Source of the DNA: Sporopachydermia quercuum
Taxonomy: Eukaryota > Ascomycota > Sporopachydermiomycetes > Sporopachydermiales > Sporopachydermiaceae
Direction of reading: 5' to 3'
Length of the DNA: 64,000 bases
Assembly (NCBI GenBank): GCA_001599295.1
Contig: BCGN01000001.1
Location: forward strand, 2,294,001 to 2,358,000
In this document: piece by piece, positions 32,343 to 43,753 of the stretch
How positions within the stretch are numbered: position 1 is the first letter of the stretch
Layout of the letters: every line of letters starts with the position of its first letter
Position numbers and translations under genes: made by a program
Notes under the pieces: generated by a model
What the model was told of the DNA's origin: nothing
What the model saw: the letters and a program-made list of their open reading frames with translations, nothing else
The model's database searches: none

Positions 32343-34727
32343 ATGATGAAAGACCTAATATACTTTTATACAGCTTTTGACAAGTTTGAAATATATTTCT
32401 CAAGTATGGATTTGCTAGGGAACCAAGAAGTTTATTACGGTTCCTCTGGATGTGCTAATTCAGAGTATACTAGTAATGGCCTTGCTATTGAAGAAGATGT
32501 TGGATTGCAAGATGAAATTAGCAGATGTGAAGAAAATAGTAACCACAATGGATTCAAAGAATACGGATCAGAAAATGAAGTTGGAGGAAGAAATATGACC
32601 GGAAATCCCATGGGAAATTCTGTGGAGATTTCAATGGAAATTGATGGTTCCTCACCAAATGCAGTACCTTTTCTAGATGCAATCCACTATCAAACAGAGT
32701 CTGGAAATATCACTGAGATACACAACAATGTTTCAATCACCAGAAACGATGAAGTTTTAAACTATTCTCTTGGTTATAGTTCACATATGGATGGCCAAAA
32801 TTTCAATTCAAATGATACAACTAGAAATGTCTATGAAACACATCAGAACGTGTTTAGAACTTCCTCCTTAGAAGATAGTTTATACATGAGAGCAACAAAT
32901 ACCAACTATATAAATCCTCAAGAAGCTGAGTCGTATCAACAAAACCAAGAAATGTCTACCAATATCCAGAGTTTTCAAGAACGGTATTCTCCCACGTCAA
33001 ACATTAGAAATGAGTTTAACAATATCCAGGGTTCAGAAAACCAATTTGCAGACCGCCAACCAAACAATGTCAATGGTTATGGTTTATCTATTGATCAAAG
33101 TGCCTTCTTGAATTCCTNTCCTGGATATGATGCAAATACTCATTATAATTTAGAAGATCTTAGTATGGAAGAAAACAATCTAAGAAGTCATACTATACAA
33201 GAAGCAGAATCACATACTGGTTATGTAACTCCGAGAATTGGAAGCTCTCAAGATACAATACTCGAAATTGATACATTCTCACCTGAAGTAACCAGGAAAA
33301 CAAACTTTCAAAATGTACTGAGAACGCAAGAGTTTCAACAGAGTTATAATAACCAACGGAAGCATAAGGTAATTGCNTTTGCAAACAGAGACCAATATAT
33401 AAACAATCATAGTACACGCTCAACTAGAATGCAAATTGGAAAATTGCTACCAATATCAAGAAGAACAATCAGTCCTAACAGTAACAAAAGTTCAACAGCA
33501 TCTCCTGATATAACGAGAGATATTAGACTTGGAAGTTTTGATTCAAGCAATCTTTCGGAAGATTCATTGTCGACTGAGAATATTATTGAATTGGGAAAAA
33601 CAATTAATAACAGCTATCAACGAAATCTTCAAGCTCTTGCAAGCAGTTCTATGAATCAAGTATCAAGTCAGAAACGCAGTAACAGTGACAGTTGTGTTAT
33701 CGTAAATAGAGTTAGAAGTGGTGCAACAATTGTTGAATTAAATGAGACAAAAGAAGAAAAAGGAGAGACGGCTGGTAGAGATTCCAGAACACTATCCGCA
33801 GCAAATCAACAAATTGAAACTGTGGATCCGGCAGTATCATTCGAGACAAAAAGCTTGAGTGAACAAAGTAACCATGAAATGATGAAGCTAAGACAAGAAG
33901 AACGAAAGAATGGCCTATTCATTGGAAGTGGAATTCTATTCGAAGTTTGTCACGATGATTGGTTCAACTTTGCATTGCAACCCACTGATATTGATAAATT
34001 GGCAGAAGCTTTAGAAGATGAGTCTGAAGTAGCACAGCCACTTACATGCATATGCGGAAGACATTTTTGTAAAATAAAGAAAGAGACTGTCAAGGGTTCC
34101 CCATGTTTTAATAATGGAATTTGTCAATGCCAACATGCTGAACATCAAAACCTTGCAAATGAACTCAACATTAAAAAAAAGACGGAAGAAAGAAGAGCAA
34201 AAAAGTCTTCCTCTCCAGAAAGTAGAAAATCAAAAGTGAATAAATTGGAAAAGAACATCTCAGCTAAAAAGAATAAACAGATATGCGTTAAAGGCTGTCC
34301 AGCCTGTGAAAAGAAACGTCTTACATTCTTAAAAAGAGGTCATGGTTTGGTTAGCGTTGTGTATGATCATGAGATATATCTTGGTGAGGATTATAGAGAA
34401 AAACCACTGCCAATAGTTAAGCTTGGATATGTATTTGGTTCAACAAATTGTCGAAATAAGTTAGCTTGGACAAGAAGGTCCACCGAAGAAGTCAAGAAAG
34501 AACGATTAAGAAAAGAAAAAAAAGCCACAATGGGGAGAGACGAATCAAAAGACTTAGAAACTTCCGCAAAGAATGACATAGCTGGAAAAATGTCCAAATG
34601 CCCAACAAATTCAGAGATTGCTAGATTTTCAGAAATTTCAGAACATTTCGAAGATTGGGGAACCATAGAAGTCGACCAAAGTTTGGATGAATTTACCGGA
34701 ATTCATAAATCCAAGAACAAAATATGA
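32343..34727 (+). CDS. uncharacterised protein with Cys/His cluster
   Basis: A 794-codon frame; an internal ATG at 32406 (MDLLGNQEVYYG, giving 773 residues) is an equally likely start, because the first 21 codons lie right behind a pyrimidine tract. I do not recognise the protein. The first 500 residues are Asn/Ser/Gln-rich and probably disordered. After residue 510 it looks folded: FIGSGILFEVCHDDWFNFAL, then a cysteine/histidine group CICGRHFC (569-576), C-x5-C-x-C with nearby HAEH, and CVKGCPAC (648-655), spacing that suggests zinc binding. Between them is a Lys/Glu-rich linker. The block YDHEIYLGEDYREKPLP and a basic EEVKKERLRKEKK helix follow. Two codons contain N. A nuclear or RNA/DNA-binding role is conceivable but not shown. 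Confidence 0.75.
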   Translation: MMKDLIYFYTAFDKFEIYFSSMDLLGNQEVYYGSSGCANSEYTSNGLAIEEDVGLQDEISRCEENSNHNGFKEYGSENEVGGRNMTGNPMGNSVEISMEIDGSSPNAVPFLDAIHYQTESGNITEIHNNVSITRNDEVLNYSLGYSSHMDGQNFNSNDTTRNVYETHQNVFRTSSLEDSLYMRATNTNYINPQEAESYQQNQEMSTNIQSFQERYSPTSNIRNEFNNIQGSENQFADRQPNNVNGYGLSIDQSAFLNSXPGYDANTHYNLEDLSMEENNLRSHTIQEAESHTGYVTPRIGSSQDTILEIDTFSPEVTRKTNFQNVLRTQEFQQSYNNQRKHKVIXFANRDQYINNHSTRSTRMQIGKLLPISRRTISPNSNKSSTASPDITRDIRLGSFDSSNLSEDSLSTENIIELGKTINNSYQRNLQALASSSMNQVSSQKRSNSDSCVIVNRVRSGATIVELNETKEEKGETAGRDSRTLSAANQQIETVDPAVSFETKSLSEQSNHEMMKLRQEERKNGLFIGSGILFEVCHDDWFNFALQPTDIDKLAEALEDESEVAQPLTCICGRHFCKIKKETVKGSPCFNNGICQCQHAEHQNLANELNIKKKTEERRAKKSSSPESRKSKVNKLEKNISAKKNKQICVKGCPACEKKRLTFLKRGHGLVSVVYDHEIYLGEDYREKPLPIVKLGYVFGSTNCRNKLAWTRRSTEEVKKERLRKEKKATMGRDESKDLETSAKNDIAGKMSKCPTNSEIARFSEISEHFEDWGTIEVDQSLDEFTGIHKSKNKI

Positions 34728-37700
34728 TATAGGCAAGAAAGAAGAAGAAAGAGAAAATAAGGGTTTTCTGACCCAAGCCATAGCAACTCATGAGAATTAG
34801 TAACATTTCTTCAGTTGTCTTTTCTGAAATGCAATCAAGATTGTACTCGTTGTNTTACTTATTCTACAACAAATGCCTTTTATTTATTTATTATCTTATT
34901 GTTATTTATACTAGAATTATCTTCAAAAATATTGTTTCAGTTCTTCTTTATTTAGAATTTTTTTTTTCATATTTTCTGTCTTTGAAAGGTTTATGAGTTT
35001 TTTTTCCACTGGTTTTACTTACTTAGTTTTAATTGGCAAGCTCCCCAGCTGTTCTGCCAACTATTTGTTTTTAGTTCATAGTTTCAATGGTTAGACTATT
35101 TTCATCGCATTGTATGCCCAATGTAAAATATTTAATTGTCTTCCGTCCACTGATGGCTGATAAGTGAAAGACATGTTGGGTAGAACGCTCCTGTAGTTGG
35201 TATCAATCAATGAAGATACCGTTATGTGGAGCGAGTTTCTTTTACTTGGAGAAACCAAGTGCACTGAAGTGCTGACACAATTGCATGAATTGCGAGAAAC
35301 ATATGAAATACGCAACTGGCACATATATGGAAAAAGAAAAGGGAAAAAAAACTGCTATATCCTATATTAAACACCAGCGTAGGAGTATATGTCTAACCGT
35401 TTGATCGTTATTATACAGGAAGCAAACGTAGGTCGTGAAAGGCCCATGAAAAATTCCCAATGTAGAACAATAAGATTTCAATAAGATTAAGGTTAAGAAG
35501 TCAGAGGTCCAAACTTAAATTTATAACAGTTTTAACCTTATTGTTTGAATCAGGAAATCATAGTGGAAATTTCCTTATTGGGATAGAAGTTTACCGAATG
35601 TGGATTTACATGACTATAGTCGTGGAAAAGGTGATTTAATATAGAGAAAAGGGTGCTCAAAGCTATGAAAGCTACACAAGAGAGGTAAGCTATCGTTGGT
35701 AGTGGCAGATTTGCAAAGCCTGGGTATAGCATAATGTATGAGAGGCCTTATTATGGGACACAACAACATAATGTTTTGTGGAAAAAGCTTGTACAGATAA
35801 ACTCAAGGCAGCTAGCTGGATAGGCAGTGACAGAACACGCAACAAGTAAATTTCAAATTTACAGAGAATAGAAAGCAATTACTTATTGGAAATGGGCTTA
35901 TGTTGACTGGAAAGATATAGACAGTTATTATTCTAGAAACATCACATGTCACATAACATCCAGTGTAGTCTCCAAGCACCTCTGTTCGAAGCTGAACCTT
36001 TTTGTATTGTTCTTATCTTCAACCGATACCCTTTTTTTTTTTTGAAATCCAGAGATCTCAGGCAGTAATTCTTGGCTCCGACTCTTTAGTTTGACAGTAA
36101 CCAAGNGTTAGGATATCTTTTTCAGTATTGCGAGGAAAGCATCTTACATTCTCGTAATTAATCGGCTGCCATATCCTCACACAACCATTCATTCCAATCT
36201 CCAGTTCAATGATGAGGTAATCCTTAATGACCATAGAGTGTTCCATGTATAGCAACTTTAATCTCAATATAAACCTTAATTGCTTGGGTATATTGTACTA
36301 ANAAATATACGAATGCTATGTCTCCAATGAACATTACAATACAACCTTCAACAAGTTGATTGGATTGAATACTCATATGAAGAGACCAATCTATCCTTCT
36401 ATTCCAACGGTCCCTCTACCGTTTTTGCTCTTCATATATACTTATAAGGAAGGTGTGTACCTGATTTGAAGATTTGAGATTAGGATTCCAGAGATTTGAG
36501 TAGTTTATGTGCTACCATCCATAACTGCAATATAGCGAGAGTGCTTTTTACCATGACGTTTACATCACACTATTTTTTATATACTTGGTTGAACAACTAC
36601 ATGCCTTTTCTTCTTCCAGCTGGTACTGGCATGGGAAACTGAACCCTGGCTTATGCACGTTCATTAAAATACTCAACAATTGCGAATTCAATTTACAAAG
36701 CCTAAAAGTGGTATAGCTTACAGAGGAATTATGTAATTTTTCAATTTGCGCAATGCATGCATAGAATGAAAGCTTAGTCACTTTGAGTAAAAGATCCCCG
36801 GGAACTGACTCTATTGAAGTAGAGCNAATGTCACCATCATTGAATTACTCTTGTCAGCTCTTCCTGCGAAAAAATATTGAGTAAATTTGGCCTTGTATAT
36901 TTCGAGTCTAATTTCGGTTCCAAAGCAAGCAACTATTTTCCCACATTTCATTCTTTTCCTTCATGCAATTGGAAATCAACTGATTGATTTTCGCATTTCA
37001 TTCATATTCATATAAGGAAACGTATTTGATGTTTTCTGAGGCCAGATCCCTCCCTATCAGGAATAAGGTTAACGTTGCAACTTTAAAGTTTAAGGTACAT
37101 GTAGATGCATACTGGAAGTGGTTGTTCAGGAACGAAGAACCGAATTACCTGTACAATAACAAATCGTGAGTTATATGGTACTGGTTTAGCGATTTCGCTG
37201 GANGATTTGGGGAAAAATAGGAGGATATTGCAAGATACGCATTGTGATGCTTTGTTGATCTCTTAATTTTTGCTTGCTCTTGGAGATTGAAGAGTTGGAT
37301 TCTTAGTTCTCGCTGTGATCCAATAGAATGAAACTTTAATGCAGAAGGCATGAGTCGTCGTTGTTCATAAGAATCAACTGGAAGCTTTGAATATAGTTCA
37401 GAAATATAGAAGAAGAGTTTTGACCTCTCCTATTTGTAATCAAAAATAATTTATGTAAAGTAGGCACACATCCTAGAGTCAACTGACTTACACTAGAAGG
37501 AGTTTCATCGAAGATCTGATACCCGCAGTTCTGAAAGATCTTAACCAAATTGTGCCTACTAGAAGATTATAAAGATCAATCAAATAGTGGTACCACTACT
37601 AATTTTACACATGCAATTTTCATTCAATAGAAATATGACATTCTCCATATTGCATTGCCAATTTAACAATCAAGGTCATCTTAAGTATTCAGTATTCACT

Positions 37701-39160
37701 TTACAACTAAGAACATCAAGTCTACCCATTCACTTCCAACATTCTTTGTTTCAGTGCTTTTCTTTCACACCCAGTGAAGTCCCTAACTCACTAAACCCAA
37801 CATGAACCTTCTTTGTTCTCATAGTTTCTCAGTTTCTGCTTCTGTTTGTTTTAATATCACTACGCTTGTCTTTCTTACTCATCTCATCTCAACCCGCTTA
37901 CCATTACAACCATTAATCGCATTAATCAATTGATCTCTCAACCTTCCCATCCAATCTCAAATAACGTTCATTACCTAAACCTTAGTTTTCACACTGTGTC
38001 TAAAAATAATTTTTAACTTCTTCCGTACACCTTAATTTATTGTCAGAAGTTCACAAACATAACTTTTTATTTGAAGGGGAAAAAATTCCAACTGGTTGTC
38101 TTTTCATCTAATTAATGAATCATCCAAACAGCCTAGCCTAGCCTCAACATTCAAACATCTAAACTGACGAGTTAATTCATTTACTGTTGAAGATTCAATC
38201 AAGGTAACTACGAGAATCAATTATTTAATACGCTTTGTATTATTCGACTGCAACACTAATTAGTTGTTTTGTATAGCAAAGCAATTGTCAGCTACCGTCT
38301 TTTTCTCCTTTCTCGCGGGTACTCCGACGGCGCAAATCCATTGCCTGAGAACACAAGCGAAGATCAAACTTGTTGGCCGTTTTTCAACTACCATTAAGAG
38401 CCGCGAATCGACTGAAAATCGAATCAACATCATAGAATATTCATTGGAAAGGACTTTGGATTTATTATATAGGGAGATACGATATAGAGAGATATACAAC
38501 TCCTTACTGTATTTGCGGTTGCGAACAAAAGATAGCTACGCAATTACTCGAGAACGTCAAATAAGAACTGAAGAGGAAGTCAGCTTGATAGTAATATCGC
38601 TTTTAGCTAAGAAACAGGATATCTAANCGTTGTTATTAAATATAAATAATTTCAACCATTTGGAGAAGCAACTTGAAGGCTTTCAATAGTAAAGTTAAAC
38701 TGAGATTTTCTACCAAATCAACGAGTTTCTACGAGTACTAGTCTTCAACTGTTTTGTGTTGTCGTTGTAAATTATCGAACATTAAATAGTCGAGTCTTGC
38801 AGTGCATTCACCAACAAGTTCTATAAAAGATTCATACTGTAGTTCATATTATATTACACCTTTCTTCATTACCAATCAGAACAATGAGCTTATATTCAGA
38901 AAAGTTTCAAGCTCTCAAGTTCTAATCAGTTACTGCCATCAACCTATTCAAATACATGGACACATCAAATCAAACTGACCTAATCGCAGTATAATTTCAC
39001 AGGATCTACTGACACTGCGAGACTAATCTCACATAAACAACCATCACCCTGTGAATATTCCATAGATATTCATTCTACATCTTGGTCTCACCAATAAACC
39101 ATCATTGAAAGCTTGAAGTCGACATGCATATATAAGAGGAGAAGCGCGATTTTACTCCGG
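34728..39160. other. intergenic, 4.4 kb
   Basis: A tandem spacer with many short random ORFs and several N. The 120-codon frame at 38264-38626 begins only at TTG and shows no family; I reject it as a gene. The last 1 kb is probably promoter and leader of the next gene. A run of about 13 T ends near 36044, but no RNA gene is evident before it. Confidence 0.45.
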
Positions 39161-40699
39161 ATGAACCAAAATAAGATGACCAGTTATCAGCTTCCTAGTG
39201 CAGGAGGAGGAAGAAGAGAAAGTGAACAAGAGCGGGAGCGGGAGCGAGAACAAGAAAGACCTAAAGAAGTAGAAAGGGAATCACCACCAGGAATTGGAAG
39301 TTCAGACAGAATACCGTCAGATATAGCATCACTATTAGGGCGTGATGTAGTCACTTGGCCATATTCGGAAGCTGCATTTCGAGATGCCTTGAAATTAAAA
39401 ACAGAGCAAGAACGAACAAAACAGGAATATTACCGTCTAGAGCTTAGAATGAAGTCTTTAGAGCTATTACGATTGGCAATCAGCTATTCTATTCCACACG
39501 AGATGATTCCTACCATATTTGGTGAAGCAGCGAATAATATCGATCGGACTGTTATCAACGAACTGCTAAGGACGCAACCAATAAAAACAGCCACCGAAGT
39601 TGCAGCTGCATATAATTCAGCTACCTCAACTGCTCCAGCCTCAGGTCTAGCTCCAGGTCTAGGTCCCGCTTCAGTTCCAGTAGCCTCAGGCTCAACTCTA
39701 GGGACACCTGGCAATATACCTTTCATACCGCCAAGAGATACTAGTGCTCTAACATCAACTGCAACACAACCTTCCAGCCCAAGTAAATCATCAACAATAC
39801 CCAGCCAGTCGTACTCAACTCCACGAAATTTTGTCTACCCTCAACCAAGCTTGACCCCTGCTGGTCCTTCAGCTGAAACGCCAATACCAATACCAATACC
39901 AATTACTAGCCCAAGACAATCTCGCTTATCAGTATCGTCTCAGCAAGGCTCACCACATATTACACCACAAAGAATTCCATCGCCAACACGTCAATTACCG
40001 TTGTCACATTCAAATATCGGTTTGTCGACCACTCAGGAGAGTTATTCTTCGCCAATTGCCAAGCATTCTCGCAAACGAAGCTATGATCCCAGCATGGATA
40101 GAAATGTTGGATTATCAAGCGAAAGATTGCAGAAGGCCACCCAATCGCCGGGAAAACTTCCAACTGCATCAGAAAGAACACCAACAAGCAGCACGTCCTC
40201 TTTGACAGGTAGTGCACCGCCGCCACCATCGTCAATGATAAATCTACCCAACTCCTTACAACATATAATTCAGTTCCATCATTGGCAACCCGAAAGCCCT
40301 GAAAGTAGTGCAACATCCACAGCCAGCACTAACATCAATGGTAGTATAGGAAGCTCTTCTGGCATTTCCGAACCACAATATGGCCATAAGAGGCGCAGAT
40401 CTCTAATGGCTACTGCTTCCAGTACTAGTTTGACTATGGCACCCAGTTCTAATACCGATAATTCATCTAAGAAAGGCCATGCTAGACATTATTCTGAGAT
40501 CTCCGTAAGGAGGAACAAGTCACCAGAACGTGAGAAAGATAGAGATACACGAAGCAACAGGAGTGCATTTCATGTTCTTGCAGATGCGGCTGCTCAGGCT
40601 TTTTCTCGTAAAGAAAAAGAGAAAGGAAAATCAAAAGGTAAGGATAAAAGTAAGGACAAGGATAAAGAAGAGTCTAAACCAACAAGCGAACCACAATAA
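39161..40699 (+). CDS. Ser/Pro-rich low-complexity protein with conserved helical block
   Basis: 512 residues from the ATG at 39161; the frame runs 16 codons further up but only from a TTG. Residues about 20-35 are a Glu/Arg run. Residues about 55-120 form the one folded-looking part: LLGRDVVTWPYSEAAFRDAL, then KTEQERTKQEYYRLELRMKS and LELLRLAISYSIPHEMIPTIF. I believe similar QEYYRLE...IP..MIP blocks occur in uncharacterised yeast proteins, but I cannot name a family with certainty. The rest is Ser/Thr/Pro-rich, with kinase-type basic-Ser sites (KRRRSL, RHYSEIS, SPTR). It ends in a Lys/Glu/Asp repeat built on KGKSKGKDKSKDKDK. A regulatory, nuclear or signalling protein is a guess from composition. 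Confidence 0.8.
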   Translation: MNQNKMTSYQLPSAGGGRRESEQEREREREQERPKEVERESPPGIGSSDRIPSDIASLLGRDVVTWPYSEAAFRDALKLKTEQERTKQEYYRLELRMKSLELLRLAISYSIPHEMIPTIFGEAANNIDRTVINELLRTQPIKTATEVAAAYNSATSTAPASGLAPGLGPASVPVASGSTLGTPGNIPFIPPRDTSALTSTATQPSSPSKSSTIPSQSYSTPRNFVYPQPSLTPAGPSAETPIPIPIPITSPRQSRLSVSSQQGSPHITPQRIPSPTRQLPLSHSNIGLSTTQESYSSPIAKHSRKRSYDPSMDRNVGLSSERLQKATQSPGKLPTASERTPTSSTSSLTGSAPPPPSSMINLPNSLQHIIQFHHWQPESPESSATSTASTNINGSIGSSSGISEPQYGHKRRRSLMATASSTSLTMAPSSNTDNSSKKGHARHYSEISVRRNKSPEREKDRDTRSNRSAFHVLADAAAQAFSRKEKEKGKSKGKDKSKDKDKEESKPTSEPQ

Positions 40700-41500
40700 G
40701 GTACTGAAAAATAAATAATAAAGCCAGAAGATAATGATTCAGAGAGTACTACTTGGTAGGTAGCGAAATAGACTTATCGTTATTATATCATAAATTTTAT
40801 TAACTATTGAAGTCCAATGTCGAAATATAAACAAGAGTACAATCCATAATCAAACGAGACACTGTTAATATCTTTAATGTATGTGATAGTCTGTAGTACT
40901 GTAAGTTGTCTGATCGACACCATGAACAAATTAGGATACACTAGCTATAGATATGCTGGATAGAATGTCTTTACGGAGAGAGAGAAATAAAGAGATTTAA
41001 TATCTGAGACAACAATGAATTGATAGCCAAATTTCTACTGTGACTGAGCTTCTATAAGTGTAATTGTATTATTTGGTAAGTAACATATTTCCAATAGGCC
41101 ATTATGTTACTATGGTGTCATATTTGGTACCAATGCATGAGGAATCCATGTTCCACATCATGGAACTTAGTGCAGATCTCCAAGTGGTAAAATGATATCG
41201 ACTGTATTAGATGGAGAATACAGCATGAATATAGGCTTGTATTTCGAAACAATACAAACGTTCATACAAGTAAAGCTATTGAAAATGATATAAATCATCT
41301 TCATTCAACAGCTCTTAACGCCTACGTTCAAAATACATCCATTATTAATTGTTTTCTTACATCATGAAGCCCAAGCAGAACTTGTCATCGTCATATTCTT
41401 TATATAGTACATAATATTATTTCGTGCCATTATATATGATCAAATATATCTACCTCAAAATAAGAAACATAAGCGTCAGCTACTTCACATTTTCCTTCTT
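40700..41500. other. intergenic, convergent with SHQ1
   Basis: About 800 bases with two 3' ends. A 6-bp hairpin (GTTCCA/TGGAAC, 41150-41166) is the only structure noted. Confidence 0.5.
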
Positions 41501-42814
41501 TCAAGTCTCATTCATGTTGTTCCTAGCCATCTCTTTCAGTCTTGAGAAATTAATCACATCTCCTTCAGGATCGAGCAAATCAATCTCACTACTATCTAAA
41601 GTGAATTTACCCAACTCTTGTGCTAAACTCAATAAAACAATGCTACTAGCCGATTGAAGCCAAACACACATTTCATCGAAAAAGATTTTGCAGTAAACAT
41701 AATATACATCGTGAGTTCTAAACAATTCCCTCACGTCAAGAAAAATCTTCAGAATCTCAGTTTTACCACCTTGAAGCATCTTCTGAACATCTTGTATGCA
41801 TAGCTCACCAATGGCTTCATTTCTGTACAAAGGAAAGACAAGCATCCTTCTAAAAAATGATAATACAACATGTTTCACTGTTTTCTCGGCAACAGAATTG
41901 TCTAAAGAGCTTATTTGAGGAATCAGTTTACCAATAGTCCATGCAGATTCAACAGTATGTTCACCTAGATTAGTTCTTATATCGTAGGCAGAAGCAAGTA
42001 GAACTGATAGTACCGAAAGATAAACACGTTTATGATCGTCCACTAATGCTTCCTTCAATGGCAGAGTTAGCATTCGCTGTTTCTCTTCCTCAGAAAAAGA
42101 AGAACTAGGACTAGTAGAATATTGCCATTTCAAAATATCCTGAATGGGGTCATCAACAGTCATAGAGCTTATAAAATCTCCAATATAATATAGTGGGTCA
42201 AACTTTTCATTTTCCAGTTTAGTTCTTGCTTCGAATCTGGCATATGCCGACATTCCTTCTACTAGATTTTCATCACATATATCATTACCATTCATTAAAG
42301 AAACACCAATTATGTCACTGTGACCGTTTTCAAAACCATATTTTGCATCTAAGGGAACATTTATATTGGATTCCGGGGCATACAGTAAAGGTTCTGTTTC
42401 CCAATCGAAGGAAATATCCTCTGGTGCAGTGTCTGTAACAGTGATAGCATTATCCGTTATATCCTGGATCAAAGGGCCTCTTGGGGGAAGCTTCGGTTGG
42501 GTTAAAAGCTTCGTTGGCAGGTCTAAATCAGGAAACTCTTCTCCAGGTGTTAGCTTTGGTATCTTCACTGTTAGCACTTGATTATCTGGATTGTACGATG
42601 AGGCATAAGTAGGAGCATCTACATCAGTTTCGTCTTCTGTCTTCAAGGCACCGGGAATCTGAAGCCTTAAGTAATAAGGAGAAGCTGATAGAATAAACAC
42701 ATTATAGTCAATGTGTATCTGTAGGTTCTGCTGCGAGAATCTTATGTGAGGTAATTTGATTTCGAATGTTACGTTATCATGATCCTGGTGAATTTCGAAT
42801 CTCGGGGTAAGCAT
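41501..42814 (-). CDS. SHQ1: H/ACA snoRNP assembly chaperone SHQ1
   Basis: Shq1 holds free Cbf5 (dyskerin) as an RNA mimic until it enters H/ACA snoRNPs. The protein has 437 residues (507 in S. cerevisiae). Residues 1-95 are a CS/Hsp20-like domain starting MLTPRFEIHQDHDNVTFEI and including SASPYYLRLQIPG. The Shq1-specific helical domain fills about 170-430, with YGFENGHSDIIGVSL, a QRMLTLPLKEALVDDHKR block, LLASAYDIRTNLGEHTVESA and a C-terminal LDPEGDVINFSRL. It is short because the acidic C-terminal tail of some homologues is missing. It is divergent from DPH1 across 939 bases. No intron. Confidence 0.94.
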   Translation of the reverse strand: MLTPRFEIHQDHDNVTFEIKLPHIRFSQQNLQIHIDYNVFILSASPYYLRLQIPGALKTEDETDVDAPTYASSYNPDNQVLTVKIPKLTPGEEFPDLDLPTKLLTQPKLPPRGPLIQDITDNAITVTDTAPEDISFDWETEPLLYAPESNINVPLDAKYGFENGHSDIIGVSLMNGNDICDENLVEGMSAYARFEARTKLENEKFDPLYYIGDFISSMTVDDPIQDILKWQYSTSPSSSFSEEEKQRMLTLPLKEALVDDHKRVYLSVLSVLLASAYDIRTNLGEHTVESAWTIGKLIPQISSLDNSVAEKTVKHVVLSFFRRMLVFPLYRNEAIGELCIQDVQKMLQGGKTEILKIFLDVRELFRTHDVYYVYCKIFFDEMCVWLQSASSIVLLSLAQELGKFTLDSSEIDLLDPEGDVINFSRLKEMARNNMNET

Positions 42815-43753
42815 TGCAAGGTACAGTTAACCAAATTGGCTCAGTTTTTGACAGGGGTGCTGTCTCCCAATACAAGTTTTATATATTGTGAGTTTTGGAG
42901 CCTGCTGGTATAAATCACTTAGAGTGTTGATTCAATAGTGTATTCACTTGTATTTGTTTGCGAAAGACTTTTCACTTGTGCTGTCAGAGTGAATTAGATA
43001 CGAAAAGCTTATCAAAATCTAACCGGATGCTTCATTTGTTTCTAGATATTCATCTCTTTGGATTATATACCCGTTAAGTATCATATATATTAGAGCTTTC
43101 AAAATATATATTTACAGACATATATCATCGATGATAAGGAGATGATAATGTATATTATACCTGCTGTTCTTGTGCTTTGGAGAGAATGCGTATTAGACCA
43201 CGTGATGAAATACAGAAAGAAATATTACTATGAGTTCAAAGAACCCAATATTGCTGTTATCCGAACTCCTAATTCTGTACCAAGTCACATGATCTGCAAC
43301 AGGAGTTTTCTCAGTTTCCCTTTACTCTCTCATCAACGTATCATCATACAAGACACTAACTATATCTTTGTTTGACATCTTATCATATATATCTATTTTT
43401 TTTCCTTTTCGCAGAGCCTGAGAATTATTCAGAACAACTAGCTTTCACAAACATCAATAGTCTGCAGCTCTTAGAATACCTTCGTGTCATTCATCTTCAT
43501 CACCACACACCTCAAGTATCCTTACCCGAAAGGAAATCTTCTGCAGACCTCTAGAAAAGATTTCTCCATACAAAAAATTTAATTTTCATTTCTCCTCTGC
43601 ACCGATTTGACGATAAGAGAAACACACAGGAAAACATTACTATATCAGTATCTACAACTGAATTTTATAATTCACAAGTATAGATGGGCTTCAATATTTG
43701 GTTCTGATAAAATAGAAGCTTGTGGGTCATTTTACTAGCTGCTATCTACCAAT
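42815..43753. other. SHQ1/DPH1 divergent promoter region
   Basis: A 939-base shared upstream region with one CACGTG box (43199-43204). The 77-codon and 60-codon ORFs inside it look like chance. Confidence 0.5.
43199..43204. promoter_or_regulatory. CACGTG E-box between SHQ1 and DPH1
   Basis: A perfect CACGTG about 385 bases from the SHQ1 start and 550 from the DPH1 start. A Cbf1-type site is inferred. Confidence 0.35.

Noticed and set aside
35941-36044. Possible Pol III gene: GTTCGAAGC followed by a T run
   Set aside because: The T arm does not pair, no A box or cloverleaf can be drawn, and it does not resemble 5S, U6 or SRP RNA.
38264-38626. 120-codon ORF with Arg/Glu-rich end
   Set aside because: It begins only at TTG, has no in-frame ATG near its start, and no family match.
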